Positions 17,519 through 27,722 are shown, counted from the stretch's first letter. The stretch is 64,000 bases of DNA from Fodinibius halophilus (GCF_011059105.1 NZ_JAALLS010000001.1:313399-377398), one strand, 5' to 3'. Notes: a model not told the origin generated them from the sequence alone. Made by a program: numbers and translations.

Positions 17519-18508
17519 ATGAAAACAATATTATCTGGTATACAATCCTCGGGGAAACTGCATCTTGGCAATTATTTTGGTGCCTTGCGCCAGCATATTC
17601 AGATGCAGGAAGAAGGGGATGCCTTTTATTTTATTGCAAATTACCACTCCTTGACTTCTATTAATGACGGAGAAGAGATCTACAAAAATACGATTGATGT
17701 AGCTCTTGATTACCTGGCACTGGGTTTGGATCCTGATAAGGCAACTTTTTTTGCCCAGAGTGACGTGCCCCAACATGCTGAATTGGCCTGGATTCTGGGT
17801 ACGTTCTGCCCGGTTAGTCTGATGGAAAAGGGGGTTGCGTACAAAGATAAGGTAGCCCAGGGTCTGAATCCCAATATCGGCTTGTTCACCTACCCGATTT
17901 TGCAGGCCGCGGATATACTGATGTACAACGCAGATCTGGTTCCGGTAGGCAAAGATCAGAAGCAGAATATTGAGATCTGCCGTGATCTGGCCGGAAAGTT
18001 CAACCATAATTATGGCGAGGAATATTTAAAGCTTCCTGAGCCCCATATCCTGGAATCCGTAGCCGTAGTGCCTGGGCTCGACGGACAAAAGATGAGTAAG
18101 TCATATGGAAATACCATCGGAATTTTTGATGAAGGAAAGGAGCTTAAAAAGAAGGTGATGTCTATAGAAACAGACTCAACACCGTTGGATGAGCCTAAAG
18201 ATCCGGAAAGCTGTAATGTGTTTGCACTGATCAAGCTCTTTGCCGATGAGGAGAAACAGAACGAGATTGCCGAAAAGTATCGTGCAGGCGGCTATGGTTA
18301 CGGACATGCTAAAAATGAGCTTTTGGGAATGATTGAAGAGTACTTTGCCGAAGCGCGTGCCAGGCGTAAGGAGCTGGCTGAAGATCTTGATACCGTTCGG
18401 GATATCCTCAAAGAAGGAGGTAAAAAAGCTCGTACACGGGCTGAGAAGGTGATGGAACCGGTACGTGAGGCAACGGGGCTGTTTAAAACCTATGACTACC
18501 GCAGTTAA
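17519..18508 (+). CDS. trpS: Tryptophanyl-tRNA synthetase
   Basis: Charges tRNA-Trp. 329 residues, normal for the bacterial enzyme. The class I HIGH-type motif is KLHLGN (about 13-18) and the KMSKS motif is GQKMSKSYGN near residue 193. Its position between trpE and trpG is notable: if it shares the leader transcript, low tRNA-Trp charging would raise both tryptophan synthesis and the synthetase. A 140-bp gap with a small palindrome separates it from trpE. Confidence 0.95.
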   Translation: MKTILSGIQSSGKLHLGNYFGALRQHIQMQEEGDAFYFIANYHSLTSINDGEEIYKNTIDVALDYLALGLDPDKATFFAQSDVPQHAELAWILGTFCPVSLMEKGVAYKDKVAQGLNPNIGLFTYPILQAADILMYNADLVPVGKDQKQNIEICRDLAGKFNHNYGEEYLKLPEPHILESVAVVPGLDGQKMSKSYGNTIGIFDEGKELKKKVMSIETDSTPLDEPKDPESCNVFALIKLFADEEKQNEIAEKYRAGGYGYGHAKNELLGMIEEYFAEARARRKELAEDLDTVRDILKEGGKKARTRAEKVMEPVREATGLFKTYDYRS

Positions 18509-18526
18509 TCGATTGACAATTTTACT

Positions 18527-19108
18527 ATGATCTTAATTATAGATAACTACGATTCTTTTACTTATAACTTGGTGCATATTGTGGCCCAGCATACTGAGGA
18601 TTACAAAGTGATCCGTAATGATGCCCTTAGCATGGAGGAGATTAAGGAGCTGGATCCCGATAAGGTGCTTATATCACCCGGTCCGGGGCGTCCGGCCGAT
18701 GCGGGAGTAACCAAGCCGGTGATTGAGGAGCTGGGCGCAGATACGCCTATTTTGGGTGTCTGCCTGGGACACCAGGCAATAGGGGAGGTGTTTGGCGGTA
18801 AAGTTATCCATGCCCCGGAACTGATGCATGGCAAGACGTCACCTATACATCATGACGGGGATTCGATCTTCGAGGATATTCCGAATCATTTTACCGCAAC
18901 ACGATATCACTCTTTGGTGCTTGATCCGGAACAGATCCCCGATGTGCTCGAGGTTACAGCCCGCAGTGATGACGAGGTAATTATGGGGCTTCGCCATAAA
19001 GAATATCCGATTGAGGGGATACAGTTCCATCCCGAAAGTATATTGACTACAGAAGGCCCGAATATCATCAGAAATTGGCTGGAATTACGAACAGTACATA
19101 GCAAATAG
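18527..19108 (+). CDS. trpG: Anthranilate synthase component II (glutamine amidotransferase)
   Basis: Provides ammonia from glutamine to TrpE. 193 residues. The class I amidotransferase triad is Cys79 (LGVCLGHQ), His168 and Glu170 (QFHPES). The NYDSFTYNL start is typical. The gene is 18 bp after trpS. It might also serve folate synthesis as PabA; the trp context makes TrpG the first choice. Confidence 0.93.
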   Translation: MILIIDNYDSFTYNLVHIVAQHTEDYKVIRNDALSMEEIKELDPDKVLISPGPGRPADAGVTKPVIEELGADTPILGVCLGHQAIGEVFGGKVIHAPELMHGKTSPIHHDGDSIFEDIPNHFTATRYHSLVLDPEQIPDVLEVTARSDDEVIMGLRHKEYPIEGIQFHPESILTTEGPNIIRNWLELRTVHSK

Positions 19109-19150
19109 TTCCTGGATGTTAATTTTAGATAAAAACTATAAATACAAGCG

Positions 19151-20197
19151 ATGCAAAAAGTTAAAGAATTTAGTTCATTGTTAGATGAGATTGTTCACGG
19201 CCAAGATCTTAGTGGGAGTGAAGCTCAGCAAGCGTTACGTCAAATAGTGAATGGTGAGATCGCAGATGAGCAGATCGCCGCTTTTTTGACGGCTATGCGA
19301 GCCAAGGGTGAAACAACCCAGGAACTTACTTCTTTTGTTAAAGTAATGCGCGAGGAGGCTATCAAGCCCGATGTCAAAACAGAAGGTGCTGTAGACTTAT
19401 GCGGCACCGGCGGTGACAATTCCGGAACATTCAATATTTCTACGGCTTCTATGTTTGTTGTAGCTGGAGCAGGAGTCCCGGTTTTAAAGCATGGGAACAG
19501 AAGTGTTTCCAGCAAGAGTGGAAGTGCGGATGTGTTGGAGGCATTGGGCGGCGTTGTGATGCTTAAAAAGGAACAGGTGGAGCAGGTTTTTGAAGAGACC
19601 GGCCTGGTTTTCATGTTTGCTCCTTTTTTCCATCCGGCGATGAAGCATGTTATGCCGGCACGACGGGCGATGGGAATACGAACTTTTTTCAATATCCTGG
19701 GGCCGCTTTTAAATCCTGCCGGTGTCAGCCGACAGATGATAGGGGCCTATAGCAAAGGTGTGGCTCGGCAGATAGCTCATATATTGGCAAACCTGCAAAC
19801 AGACTTTGCATATACTGTTAATGCCCATGACGGACTTGATGAGGTGAGTTTGAGTGCACAATCAGAAATATTTGAACTTACCGGCAATATGGTCAACGAT
19901 GCAACTACCTTTGATCCGCGGTCACTGGATTTTGAATGGACCGATCTCTCAGAGCTACAGGGAGGGGATGCAGAGTATAATGCCAATATCATTCGCTCTA
20001 TTATGAAGAATGAGGCAACTAAAGCACAAGAGGATGTGATACTGCTCAATGCCACCTTCGGCATACATGCCTCGGGGAAGGCAGATCATCTGTCAGAAGC
20101 AAAAGCCCTGGCTGAGGAGAGCCTGCGATCAGGGAAGGCGCTGAAGGCACTGAATAATTTTGTAGAAGTAACAACGGAAGTCGCAAACCAATCGTAA
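19151..20197 (+). CDS. trpD: Anthranilate phosphoribosyltransferase
   Basis: Transfers phosphoribosyl from PRPP to anthranilate. 348 residues. The PRPP/pyrophosphate loop CGTGGDN is at 84-90, followed by FNISTASMFV and the KHGNRSVSSKSGSADVLE segment. An all-helical N-terminal domain precedes it. It ends two bases before trpC. Confidence 0.95.
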   Translation: MQKVKEFSSLLDEIVHGQDLSGSEAQQALRQIVNGEIADEQIAAFLTAMRAKGETTQELTSFVKVMREEAIKPDVKTEGAVDLCGTGGDNSGTFNISTASMFVVAGAGVPVLKHGNRSVSSKSGSADVLEALGGVVMLKKEQVEQVFEETGLVFMFAPFFHPAMKHVMPARRAMGIRTFFNILGPLLNPAGVSRQMIGAYSKGVARQIAHILANLQTDFAYTVNAHDGLDEVSLSAQSEIFELTGNMVNDATTFDPRSLDFEWTDLSELQGGDAEYNANIIRSIMKNEATKAQEDVILLNATFGIHASGKADHLSEAKALAEESLRSGKALKALNNFVEVTTEVANQS

Positions 20198-20199
20198 CT

Positions 20200-21012
20200 A
20201 TGCCTAATATTCTGGAAGAAATTGTTGAACAAACGGTTATTGATCTCAGAAAGCGTAAACAGGAGCGCAGCTTTAGTGACCTGGGTGACCTTGAGCTTTT
20301 TGAAAGGGAATCCCGTGATTTCGGTGAGGCCTTACAGCTGGAGAATGATGTGGCAGTAATTGCTGAAATTAAAAAAGCATCTCCCTCGAAAGGGTTGATC
20401 CGGGAGGACTTTGATCCCCAGCGTATAGCGGCGCAGTACCAGGAAGGCGGGGCGTCTGCAATATCTGTTTTGACTGATGAACCCGCTTTTAAGGGGAGTC
20501 TCAAATATTTAGAAACTGCTTCGAAAGAAGTCTCTATTCCTTTGTTACGCAAGGATTTTATAGTAGAACCATACCAAGTAAAAGAGGCGAAAGCCTTTGG
20601 CGCTGATGCAGTATTACTTATCGCTACAATCACTGACGGACATCAGCTGCAGGAGTTGTTACATGCTGCCAAGGAGTTTGAATTGCAAGCATTGGTAGAA
20701 TGTTATTCGGAAGAGGATTTTGAATATGTTAACTTTGAGCATGTCGATATTCTGGGTGTCAACAACCGTGATTTACGCACTTTTGATGTTGACCTTCATC
20801 GCGGCGTAGAGCTGTTGCATAAAGCTCCTGAAGACACAGTGTTGGTATCAGAAAGTGGATTAAGCAGCGCTACCGATTTACAGTTTCTATTGGAGCGCAA
20901 TATTGACGCTGCTCTTATAGGCGAATATTTTATGCGTCAGGAGAATCCCGGGGAGGCCGTTTCGGCAATGAAATCAGAATTACAGAATCTAATAACTACA
21001 GAAACGAAATAG
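20200..21012 (+). CDS. trpC: Indole-3-glycerol phosphate synthase
   Basis: Closes the pyrrole ring of indole from CdRP. 270 residues, a TIM barrel. Catalytic lysine and glutamate motifs are visible in AEIKKASPSKG, LLRKDFIVEPYQ, GVNNRDLRTF and SESGLSS. It is a stand-alone protein, not fused to TrpF. The stop codon touches the trpF ATG. Confidence 0.95.
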   Translation: MPNILEEIVEQTVIDLRKRKQERSFSDLGDLELFERESRDFGEALQLENDVAVIAEIKKASPSKGLIREDFDPQRIAAQYQEGGASAISVLTDEPAFKGSLKYLETASKEVSIPLLRKDFIVEPYQVKEAKAFGADAVLLIATITDGHQLQELLHAAKEFELQALVECYSEEDFEYVNFEHVDILGVNNRDLRTFDVDLHRGVELLHKAPEDTVLVSESGLSSATDLQFLLERNIDAALIGEYFMRQENPGEAVSAMKSELQNLITTETK

Positions 21013-21687
21013 ATGTTTGCAGATCCCGAAGAACGAACCAAAGTTAAAATTTGTGGAATTACGTCATTAGAAGATGCCCGTTTTGTATCCGGGGCATTGG
21101 CACACTACATGGGCTTTATCTTTTATGAAGAAAGTCCACGCAGTATTAGCCCGGCCGAAGCAGGAGCAATGATAAACTGGCTGCACGGCCCAAAGTGTGT
21201 GGGCGTTTTTGTAAACCAGCCGCTGGATGATGTGAATATGATCGGTCGACAAACTGGAATCGATTATGTTCAGTTGCACGGTAACGAAAATCCGGAATAT
21301 TGTTCTATGGTTGATAAGTCGGTGATTAAGGCAATTCATGTTGAGGAAAATGATACGGCAGCAGATCTTAATGAACGAATTAGTCCATATTTAGACTACG
21401 TGGAGCATCTTCTTTTTGATACTAAAATTGATGGAAAGTGGGGCGGTACGGGTCAGGCGTTTGATTGGTCGGTACTGGATGAGGTTTCGAAGGGCGTGCC
21501 GTACTTTTTGGCGGGCGGTTTAAATACAGAAAACATTCGAGAGGCCTGCAGGCAGGTTCAACCGTATGCGGTAGATGTGTCCAGTGGGTTGGAGGCCGAG
21601 CCGGGAGTGAAGGATTTTGATAAGGTAGAGGCCTTTATGGAAGAGATGCGTGATATCTGGGATAAGCAGGAGATGGGGGAGTTGTGA
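21013..21687 (+). CDS. trpF: Phosphoribosylanthranilate isomerase
   Basis: Amadori isomerisation of PRA to CdRP. 224 residues. The catalytic Cys is in KVKICGITS (about residues 11-19) and the general-acid Asp in LLFDTKIDG. The phosphate-binding LAGGL and VDVSSGLE motifs follow. The ATG directly follows the trpC stop with no gap, which suggests coupled translation. A 144-bp degenerate repeat separates it from trpB. Confidence 0.94.
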   Translation: MFADPEERTKVKICGITSLEDARFVSGALAHYMGFIFYEESPRSISPAEAGAMINWLHGPKCVGVFVNQPLDDVNMIGRQTGIDYVQLHGNENPEYCSMVDKSVIKAIHVEENDTAADLNERISPYLDYVEHLLFDTKIDGKWGGTGQAFDWSVLDEVSKGVPYFLAGGLNTENIREACRQVQPYAVDVSSGLEAEPGVKDFDKVEAFMEEMRDIWDKQEMGEL

Positions 21688-21688
21688 T

Positions 21689-21806
21689 GTTGAGTAGTGA
21701 GATTATGAGATTCTGAGTATTGAGATGTGAGACTGTGAGTATTGAGATTTGAGATTATGAGATCTGGGTAGTGAGATTGTGAGACTTTTAGATATGAGTT
21801 TTGAAT
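21689..21806. repeat. Degenerate tandem repeat between trpF and trpB
   Basis: Imperfect head-to-tail units built from TGAGAT, TGTGAG and TGAGTATTGAGAT fill most of the 144-bp trpF-trpB gap. It is a purine-rich low-complexity stretch of the slippage type; I see no stable hairpin or coding potential in it. Confidence 0.65.
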
Positions 21807-21831
21807 TTGTATTAACACTTAACAAATAGCT

Positions 21832-23019
21832 ATGACGTACGATTTACCAACAAAAGAAGGTTATTTTGGCAATTTTGGCGGGAAGTTTGTCCCTGAAATC
21901 CTGATACCGGTTCTCGAAGAGCTGGAGGAGGCGTATAACGAAGCTTGGCAAGATGATGAGTTCCAGGCAGAGTACCGTCATTTGTTGAACGAATATGTAG
22001 GGCGTCCTACAAAGTTGACTTATACCAATCGGCTTACTGACCATTACGGGAAGGCAAAGATCTACCTGAAGCGTGAGGATCTCTGCCATACCGGGGCACA
22101 CAAAATTAATAATGCCATTGGCCAGATCTTATTAGCCCGACGAATGGGCAAGGATCGTATTATTGCCGAGACCGGGGCAGGGCAGCATGGTGTGGCTACG
22201 GCTACCGCTTGTGCAAAGTTTGGGGTCGATTGTATTGTCTACATGGGAGCTGAGGATATGGAACGCCAGAAACTGAATGTGGAACGCATGCGCCTGTTGG
22301 GCACGGAGGTACGATCTGTTACCAGCGGCTCGCAAACCTTAAAAGATGCGACCAATGAGGCAATTCGTGACTGGGTGACCAATGTAGAAGATACATTTTA
22401 CATTATTGGGTCTGTAGTTGGTCCGCATCCTTATCCCAAGATGGTGCGTAATTTTCATAAAGTGATCGGGGATGAGATTCGAGATCAGCTGAAAGAAGCC
22501 GAAGGGCGCGAAGTTCCGGATCACCTATTGGCCTGTGTAGGCGGTGGATCTAACGCAATAGGGGCCTTTTATCCTTTTATTGAAGATGAGGAGGTTAAGA
22601 TGTATGGTCTTGAAGCGGCAGGGTTGGGCGCCGATACCGATGAGACTGCTGCTACGCTCACAATCGGTACGCCGGGGGTCTTGCACGGTTCTATGAGTTA
22701 CTTGCTGCATGATGCTGACGGACAGATACAGTTGGCGCATTCCATCAGTGCCGGTCTTGATTACCCGGGCATCGGTCCTGAACATTCATATCTGCACGAA
22801 ACGAAGCGGGTGCAATATCATTCAATAACGGATGAACAGGCTATGGAAGGGGTAAAGTTACTATCAGAAACGGAAGGCATTATCCCCGCACTGGAGACCG
22901 CCCACGCCATAGCGTACCTGGATGAGCTTATGCCAAATACGGAAAAAGATGAGATTGTGGTACTGAACTGTTCCGGGCGCGGCGATAAAGATATGACCAC
23001 TATTTCCAATAATCTTTAA
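21832..23019 (+). CDS. trpB: Tryptophan synthase beta subunit
   Basis: PLP enzyme joining indole and serine. 395 residues. The PLP lysine is Lys91 in [11 protein letters not shown]. The PLP phosphate-binding loop is [10 protein letters not shown], and the [19 protein letters not shown] region is typical of TrpB1. It forms the alpha2-beta2 complex with TrpA, encoded 67 bp downstream. Confidence 0.96.
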   Translation: MTYDLPTKEGYFGNFGGKFVPEILIPVLEELEEAYNEAWQDDEFQAEYRHLLNEYVGRPTKLTYTNRLTDHYGKAKIYLKREDLCHTGAHKINNAIGQILLARRMGKDRIIAETGAGQHGVATATACAKFGVDCIVYMGAEDMERQKLNVERMRLLGTEVRSVTSGSQTLKDATNEAIRDWVTNVEDTFYIIGSVVGPHPYPKMVRNFHKVIGDEIRDQLKEAEGREVPDHLLACVGGGSNAIGAFYPFIEDEEVKMYGLEAAGLGADTDETAATLTIGTPGVLHGSMSYLLHDADGQIQLAHSISAGLDYPGIGPEHSYLHETKRVQYHSITDEQAMEGVKLLSETEGIIPALETAHAIAYLDELMPNTEKDEIVVLNCSGRGDKDMTTISNNL

Positions 23020-23086
23020 CATCAGATTTTTTCGGAGCTGAGATAATGTTGAAATCTCAGCCAAACTAAAAAGTATTTCAGATAAA

Positions 23087-23899
23087 ATGATTACTACTGA
23101 AAACAGAGTTACGCAACTATTTGAACAGCATGATGATTCATCTAAAATTATGAGTCTCTTTCTCACGGCCGGCTATCCGGATCTACAGGCTTGCGTGGAT
23201 CTCATCCTCGGATTTGATGAAAACGGAGTTGACATGGTAGAGCTGGGGATGCCCTTTAGTGATCCCCTTGCTGATGGACCTACCATCCAATATTCCAGCA
23301 ATGTGGCTATTGAGCAGGGAATTACCATGAAGAAAATCCTGGATATTGTTGAGCAGGTTCGCAAACAATCGGAAATTCCCATCATCTTAATGGGGTATAT
23401 TAACCCGGTACTGCGATATGGAGCCGAAGATTTTTGTCGTGATGCAGCTGAGGCAGGCGTGGATGGGTTGATCATCCCCGATATCCCCATAGAAGAATCG
23501 GGAATTTTAACAGAGGAAGCCCAGAGATATCAGTTGCCGATTATTTATCTGGTAGCTCCCAATACTTCTGATGAACGCATGCAAAAGATTGATCAGCAAT
23601 CGCAGGGGTTTGTGTACTGTGTTTCTGTTACGGGCGTTACCGGGGCCCGGGAGGGTGATGAGGTAGCACAATCGGTACAGCGCTTTATTGATCGGGTAAA
23701 AGCGAATATCACGAATAATCCCAAGATGGTGGGCTTCGGTATTAAATCCCATGAAGATGCACAGCGCATTGCCGCAGATATGGATGGCTTTATTGTTGGA
23801 AGTGCACTTATCGATACCATCAGAGAACATTACCCGGAAGAAGGATGGAAAGAGCAGGTATTTGCATTTGTTAGAAGCTTAAAGTATGGTACGGAGTAA
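23087..23899 (+). CDS. trpA: Tryptophan synthase alpha subunit
   Basis: Splits indole-3-glycerol phosphate to indole and glyceraldehyde 3-phosphate. 270 residues. Catalytic Glu52 is in VELGMPFSDP and Asp63 in DPLADGP. The GTGA-like phosphate-site segment is VTGVTGARE. It is the last trp gene, but the spacing to the next gene is only 11 bp, so transcription probably continues toward the bio genes. Confidence 0.95.
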   Translation: MITTENRVTQLFEQHDDSSKIMSLFLTAGYPDLQACVDLILGFDENGVDMVELGMPFSDPLADGPTIQYSSNVAIEQGITMKKILDIVEQVRKQSEIPIILMGYINPVLRYGAEDFCRDAAEAGVDGLIIPDIPIEESGILTEEAQRYQLPIIYLVAPNTSDERMQKIDQQSQGFVYCVSVTGVTGAREGDEVAQSVQRFIDRVKANITNNPKMVGFGIKSHEDAQRIAADMDGFIVGSALIDTIREHYPEEGWKEQVFAFVRSLKYGTE

Positions 23900-23910
23900 T
23901 TATTAAATAA

Positions 23911-25044
23911 ATGAAATTATCTATGAAGGAGATAGGCAAAGTAGCATCAATATTATTGTTAACGGTTATTTGGATTGGGTGCGAAGGCGACTACCGGCAA
24001 AAGGCAAGCGGCAGCTTTGGACAGGTTATTGTGGTTATGGATTCAGCTGATTTTGAAAGCAATACAGCAGAAGCCCTGCGTCAAACATTTGGCGGGTGGA
24101 CCCAGACGATTCCCGGCAAACCACCCCGTTTTGATTTGTCGTTTCGTGATTTTGATAGTAATGAGCAATTGGACCGATTAAAGAAGTTTCGCAATATCAT
24201 TATAGCTGCTCCCATTGATGACAGTACCAATGTATCAGAATTTATGCGAGCTTTGCTAAGTGATGATGTTGAACGAAAAGTGCGAGATGGCGAAGCCTTT
24301 GCTTTTCCGTTAAAAGATCAGTGGTACCGAGACCAATGGCTGTTGCTTCTTTCGGCCCCCAGCGATACGGCTCTGGCTACACAGATTAAAAATTCCCAGA
24401 AGACGCTCGTCGATAATCTTATAGATAAAGAGCTCAATCGGTGGACTGCGGAGATCTATGAACGGGGGGAGCAGTTCGCGCTGGAAGACAGTCTGTGGCA
24501 GAATCACGGATGGAAGATTCGTGTACAGCATGATTGGATAAAGAGCATTGATACCACCTATACGGATAATGGAGATCAAGCTAATTTCTTAACGATGAGG
24601 CGGCCGTTGCCCAATAACGATCGCTGGTTCTGGGCGTGGTGGAAAAAAGTGGATAATATCAATCACGTAGATGATAGCTGGATAAATACAAAACGAGATT
24701 CTTTGAATAAGAAATGGTTTGAGGGCTCTAGTAACAGAAGAGACTCATATGTGACAACGGCATATAAGCGTCCCCACGAAACAGAAACCTTTCGTATGAA
24801 CGGCAACTTTGTGTATGAAACACGGGGTGTTTGGAGGATGACCGAAGATGCTATGGCCGGTCCTTTTGTGAATTTTACGGTCTATGACAAAGAAACGAGT
24901 CGCCTTTTTATGCTGGAGTTTGCCCAGTTTGCTCCCAAATACGATAAGCGCAAGTTTGTACGACAATTTCGAGCAATGCTGCGTACATTTGAAAGCGATT
25001 CAACTTGGCAGGCTAATTCCCAAAAATCGATGGCAACGAATTAA
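23911..25044 (+). CDS. DUF4837-family lipoprotein
   Basis: 377 residues with a lipobox ending WIGC (Cys24). Sequence patterns such as SGSFGQVIVVMDS, FRNIIIAAPID, RRPLPNNDRWFW and the long aromatic-rich C-terminal half match DUF4837, a Bacteroidota-type family without known function. It sits between trpA (11 bp) and bioF (3 bp) and appears to be part of the same transcript, although nothing suggests a role in either pathway. Confidence 0.8.
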   Translation: MKLSMKEIGKVASILLLTVIWIGCEGDYRQKASGSFGQVIVVMDSADFESNTAEALRQTFGGWTQTIPGKPPRFDLSFRDFDSNEQLDRLKKFRNIIIAAPIDDSTNVSEFMRALLSDDVERKVRDGEAFAFPLKDQWYRDQWLLLLSAPSDTALATQIKNSQKTLVDNLIDKELNRWTAEIYERGEQFALEDSLWQNHGWKIRVQHDWIKSIDTTYTDNGDQANFLTMRRPLPNNDRWFWAWWKKVDNINHVDDSWINTKRDSLNKKWFEGSSNRRDSYVTTAYKRPHETETFRMNGNFVYETRGVWRMTEDAMAGPFVNFTVYDKETSRLFMLEFAQFAPKYDKRKFVRQFRAMLRTFESDSTWQANSQKSMATN

Positions 25045-25047
25045 CAG

Positions 25048-26217
25048 GTGTCTTCAACTGACAAGTATAATTTTATTCACAAAGCCCTTGCTAAACGAAA
25101 AAAGCAGCACCAGTTTCGTGAGTTAACAAGTTTTGCCCCATCAGATGCAGTGACTATATCTGATGGGGAGCAAGAATTCATTAATTTCAGCGGTAATGAT
25201 TATTTGGGGCTTTCCAAGCATCCCGAAGTAATAGAACGAGCAAAAAAATATGCTGATGAATATGGAGCGGGGGCTACTGCTTCTCGCCTCATAAATGGGA
25301 CGTATGATATTCATGCGAAGCTCGAAAAAAAGCTTGGGCATACGTTTGGCTGGGAATCTTCATTGTTGTTTAACAGTGGATTCCAGGCGAATAGCACAAT
25401 TATCAGCACCTTAACAAACCGACATTCTCTTATCCTGGCGGATAAGTTGAGTCACCGGAGTTTGCTGCAGGGGGCACTTGCAAGCAGAGCTTCTTTTCGT
25501 CGTTTTAAGCATAACTCTGTTTCTGATTTGGCTGACCAGCTTAAGGAGGCTGCTAAAGAAGATTTTTCTCGAATTATTGTTATCACCGAATCGCTGTTTA
25601 GTATGGACGGCGATAGCGCTGACCTGGAAAAAACAGCAGAGCTGTGTAAAGAGTACGGGGCACTTCTTTTCGTAGATGATGCCCATGCTGTTGGCGTGTG
25701 GGGTGAGCAGGGACTGGGATTAACACATAATATCGATGGTATTGATATGGTGCTTGCTACCTGTGGTAAAGCCTTTGGTGCTTTTGGGGCTTTTGTTTTG
25801 TGCACTAAAGAAATGAGGGATTATCTACTGAATTTTTGTCCCGGTTTTATTTATACTACGGCGCTGCCACCGGCGGTTGTTGGAGCTATTGATGCTGCAT
25901 TAGGACTGATTCCCGATATGGAGTCAGAACGCACAAGACTACGCCGACACATAGAAAAAATGAAAGCAGGTATAACGGAGGCCGGCTTTAGTACCGGTAC
26001 TGCAGACTCGCAAATTATACCCATAATGGTAGGGGCAGAGGAGCAAGCGTTAGCTTTAGCAAAATACCTTAAGAGCAATGGATTTTTAGCAACGGCCATT
26101 CGTCCGCCTACGGTACCAGCCGGAAGTGCGCGAATAAGAATTACGCTCTCTTCGCAACATAAAGAAGAACACATAGAACTTTTTTTAACAGCATTAAATC
26201 GATGGACTAATGGCTGA
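25048..26217 (+). CDS. bioF: 8-amino-7-oxononanoate synthase
   Basis: PLP-dependent condensation of pimeloyl-ACP (or CoA) with alanine, the first step of biotin ring assembly. 389 residues. The Schiff-base lysine is Lys241 in ATCGKAFGAFG. SGNDYLGLS, TASRLINGT and FVDDAHAVG are typical of the alpha-oxoamine synthase family. It starts at GTG 25048, three bases after the previous stop, and overlaps the next gene by 8 bp. Confidence 0.9.
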   Translation: MSSTDKYNFIHKALAKRKKQHQFRELTSFAPSDAVTISDGEQEFINFSGNDYLGLSKHPEVIERAKKYADEYGAGATASRLINGTYDIHAKLEKKLGHTFGWESSLLFNSGFQANSTIISTLTNRHSLILADKLSHRSLLQGALASRASFRRFKHNSVSDLADQLKEAAKEDFSRIIVITESLFSMDGDSADLEKTAELCKEYGALLFVDDAHAVGVWGEQGLGLTHNIDGIDMVLATCGKAFGAFGAFVLCTKEMRDYLLNFCPGFIYTTALPPAVVGAIDAALGLIPDMESERTRLRRHIEKMKAGITEAGFSTGTADSQIIPIMVGAEEQALALAKYLKSNGFLATAIRPPTVPAGSARIRITLSSQHKEEHIELFLTALNRWTNG

Positions 26218-26899
26218 TTGCCAATTTATTGCACTTCATGGATGGGGTTTTGATCGTCATATTTGGGACCACTGGGAAACAGAACTTTCCAAATATGGTA
26301 ACTTCCAGACCTACGACCGGGGGTATTTTGATAATCCCCAAGAAATAAAAGTTGATAACAGTGGAGGACCGGTCGTTTTGATCTCTCACTCTTTCGGTTT
26401 GCACTGGATCACCAAGAACCTTCTGGAAGCGGCCGATTTATTAATTATTACCGGAGGATTTCTGTATTTTCATCCCTATGCTGCCCAATACAAGCGTCGG
26501 TCTCGACTTATTGTGCAGGAAATGGTTAATGAGCTCGAAATAAATCCCGAAAAAGTACTGCAGCGATTTTATGATAACTGTTTCTCACCTTTAGAGGCCG
26601 AAGAAATAGCTTATGAGGAGCTAAACCTGCAATTGTTACTTGAGGATCTACAGCGCCTGCAGGATTCCAGGCTCGATGCGGAGATACTGAAAAAGGTAGG
26701 GAAAGTTTGTATCCTCCATGGGTCGCAAGATCAAATAGTACCGTATAAAAAAGGCAGGCAAATATACAACCAGCTTCAGCAGTATGCCCAGTATTTTGAA
26801 CTTAAAAATGCCGGGCATGCATTGCCAAAGACCCATCACCGGCAGTGTCTGGAGTTTGTTACCCCCGAAATTCAACAGGTTATAAAGGAAAAGGTATAG
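26210..26899 (+). CDS. bioH: BioH-like alpha/beta hydrolase (probable pimeloyl-ACP methyl ester esterase)
   Basis: 229 residues. The nucleophile elbow is SHSFG with Ser61; the candidate acid is Asp174 (HGSQDQIVP) and the base His203 (NAGHALP). Placement between bioF and bioC strongly suggests it releases pimeloyl-ACP from its methyl ester at the end of the BioC-BioH route. Sequence features alone show only an alpha/beta hydrolase; other esterases (BioG, BioV) replace BioH in different lineages, so the symbol is provisional. Confidence 0.75.
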   Translation: MADCQFIALHGWGFDRHIWDHWETELSKYGNFQTYDRGYFDNPQEIKVDNSGGPVVLISHSFGLHWITKNLLEAADLLIITGGFLYFHPYAAQYKRRSRLIVQEMVNELEINPEKVLQRFYDNCFSPLEAEEIAYEELNLQLLLEDLQRLQDSRLDAEILKKVGKVCILHGSQDQIVPYKKGRQIYNQLQQYAQYFELKNAGHALPKTHHRQCLEFVTPEIQQVIKEKV

Positions 26900-26912
26900 T
26901 TTTACAATTCCG

Positions 26913-27722
26913 ATGAATCAACAAGCAGTAAACGATAAAGATTTAAAAGAGAAGATTGCTGTAAATTTTGGATCTGCAGCCCCCGAATACCATAAGCAGG
27001 CTACGCTTCAAAAAGAGGCCGCTGAACGGCTTATCGCCTCACTTAAGCCTTGGAGAGATATTCTGCCGAAAGGACCCATTATTGAATTGGGATGTGGTAC
27101 AGGTTTTGTGACTAAGGGGTTGGCGACGTTATATCCCAACAGAGAAATAGTGGCTACTGATCTTTCACCACGGATGGTGGAATATTGCCAAGAGCAGCTC
27201 AGCGATTTTGATAATCTTACATTTGCTGTTCGGGATGCGGAGAATGTCCCCGAAGGAGAGCCGGAGTATGCCTTAACGATCAGCGGGTTTACCGCACAGT
27301 GGTTTAAGGATCCCGCTCAGACATTAGGCAAGTGGTTAGAGGCTATCAAGCCCGGCGGATTGCTTTTAACCTCTTTCCCCGGCAATGAAAGTTTTCCCGA
27401 GTGGAAGCAGAAGTGTGAGGAGTTAGGTCTGCCTTATACCGGCAACGAACTGCCCGATATAGAAGAACTGGTTGTGAAGATGTCGCTGGGCCCTGCACAG
27501 ATCGATTACTATGAGGACACGGTTACCCAGACGTTCGAAAGTGCAGAGCAGTTTTTTCGGGAGTTCAAATATATCGGGGCGTCCACACAAAAGAAGGGCC
27601 GGGCGTTGACTCCCAAAGAGCTATCGTTACTTATTGACCACTGGAATGAGTCTGCCGATGGAGATATTACCGTTAGTTATCACTTGGTATTCTTGGCTGT
27701 TAAAAGAGATTATGATTCTTAA
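26913..27722 (+). CDS. bioC: Malonyl-ACP O-methyltransferase
   Basis: SAM-dependent methylation of malonyl-ACP that starts pimelate synthesis. 269 residues. SAM motif I is IIELGCGTG at 57-65, preceded by the FGSAAPEYHKQA segment common in BioC. The gene is 13 bp after the BioH-like gene. It could be another class I methyltransferase, but the context supports BioC. Confidence 0.88.
   Translation: MNQQAVNDKDLKEKIAVNFGSAAPEYHKQATLQKEAAERLIASLKPWRDILPKGPIIELGCGTGFVTKGLATLYPNREIVATDLSPRMVEYCQEQLSDFDNLTFAVRDAENVPEGEPEYALTISGFTAQWFKDPAQTLGKWLEAIKPGGLLLTSFPGNESFPEWKQKCEELGLPYTGNELPDIEELVVKMSLGPAQIDYYEDTVTQTFESAEQFFREFKYIGASTQKKGRALTPKELSLLIDHWNESADGDITVSYHLVFLAVKRDYDS

Noticed and set aside
23036-23061. 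Hairpin between trpB and trpA as a terminator
   Set aside because: The 8-bp GCTGAGAT/ATCTCAGC stem is not followed by a T run, and trpA must be expressed with trpB.
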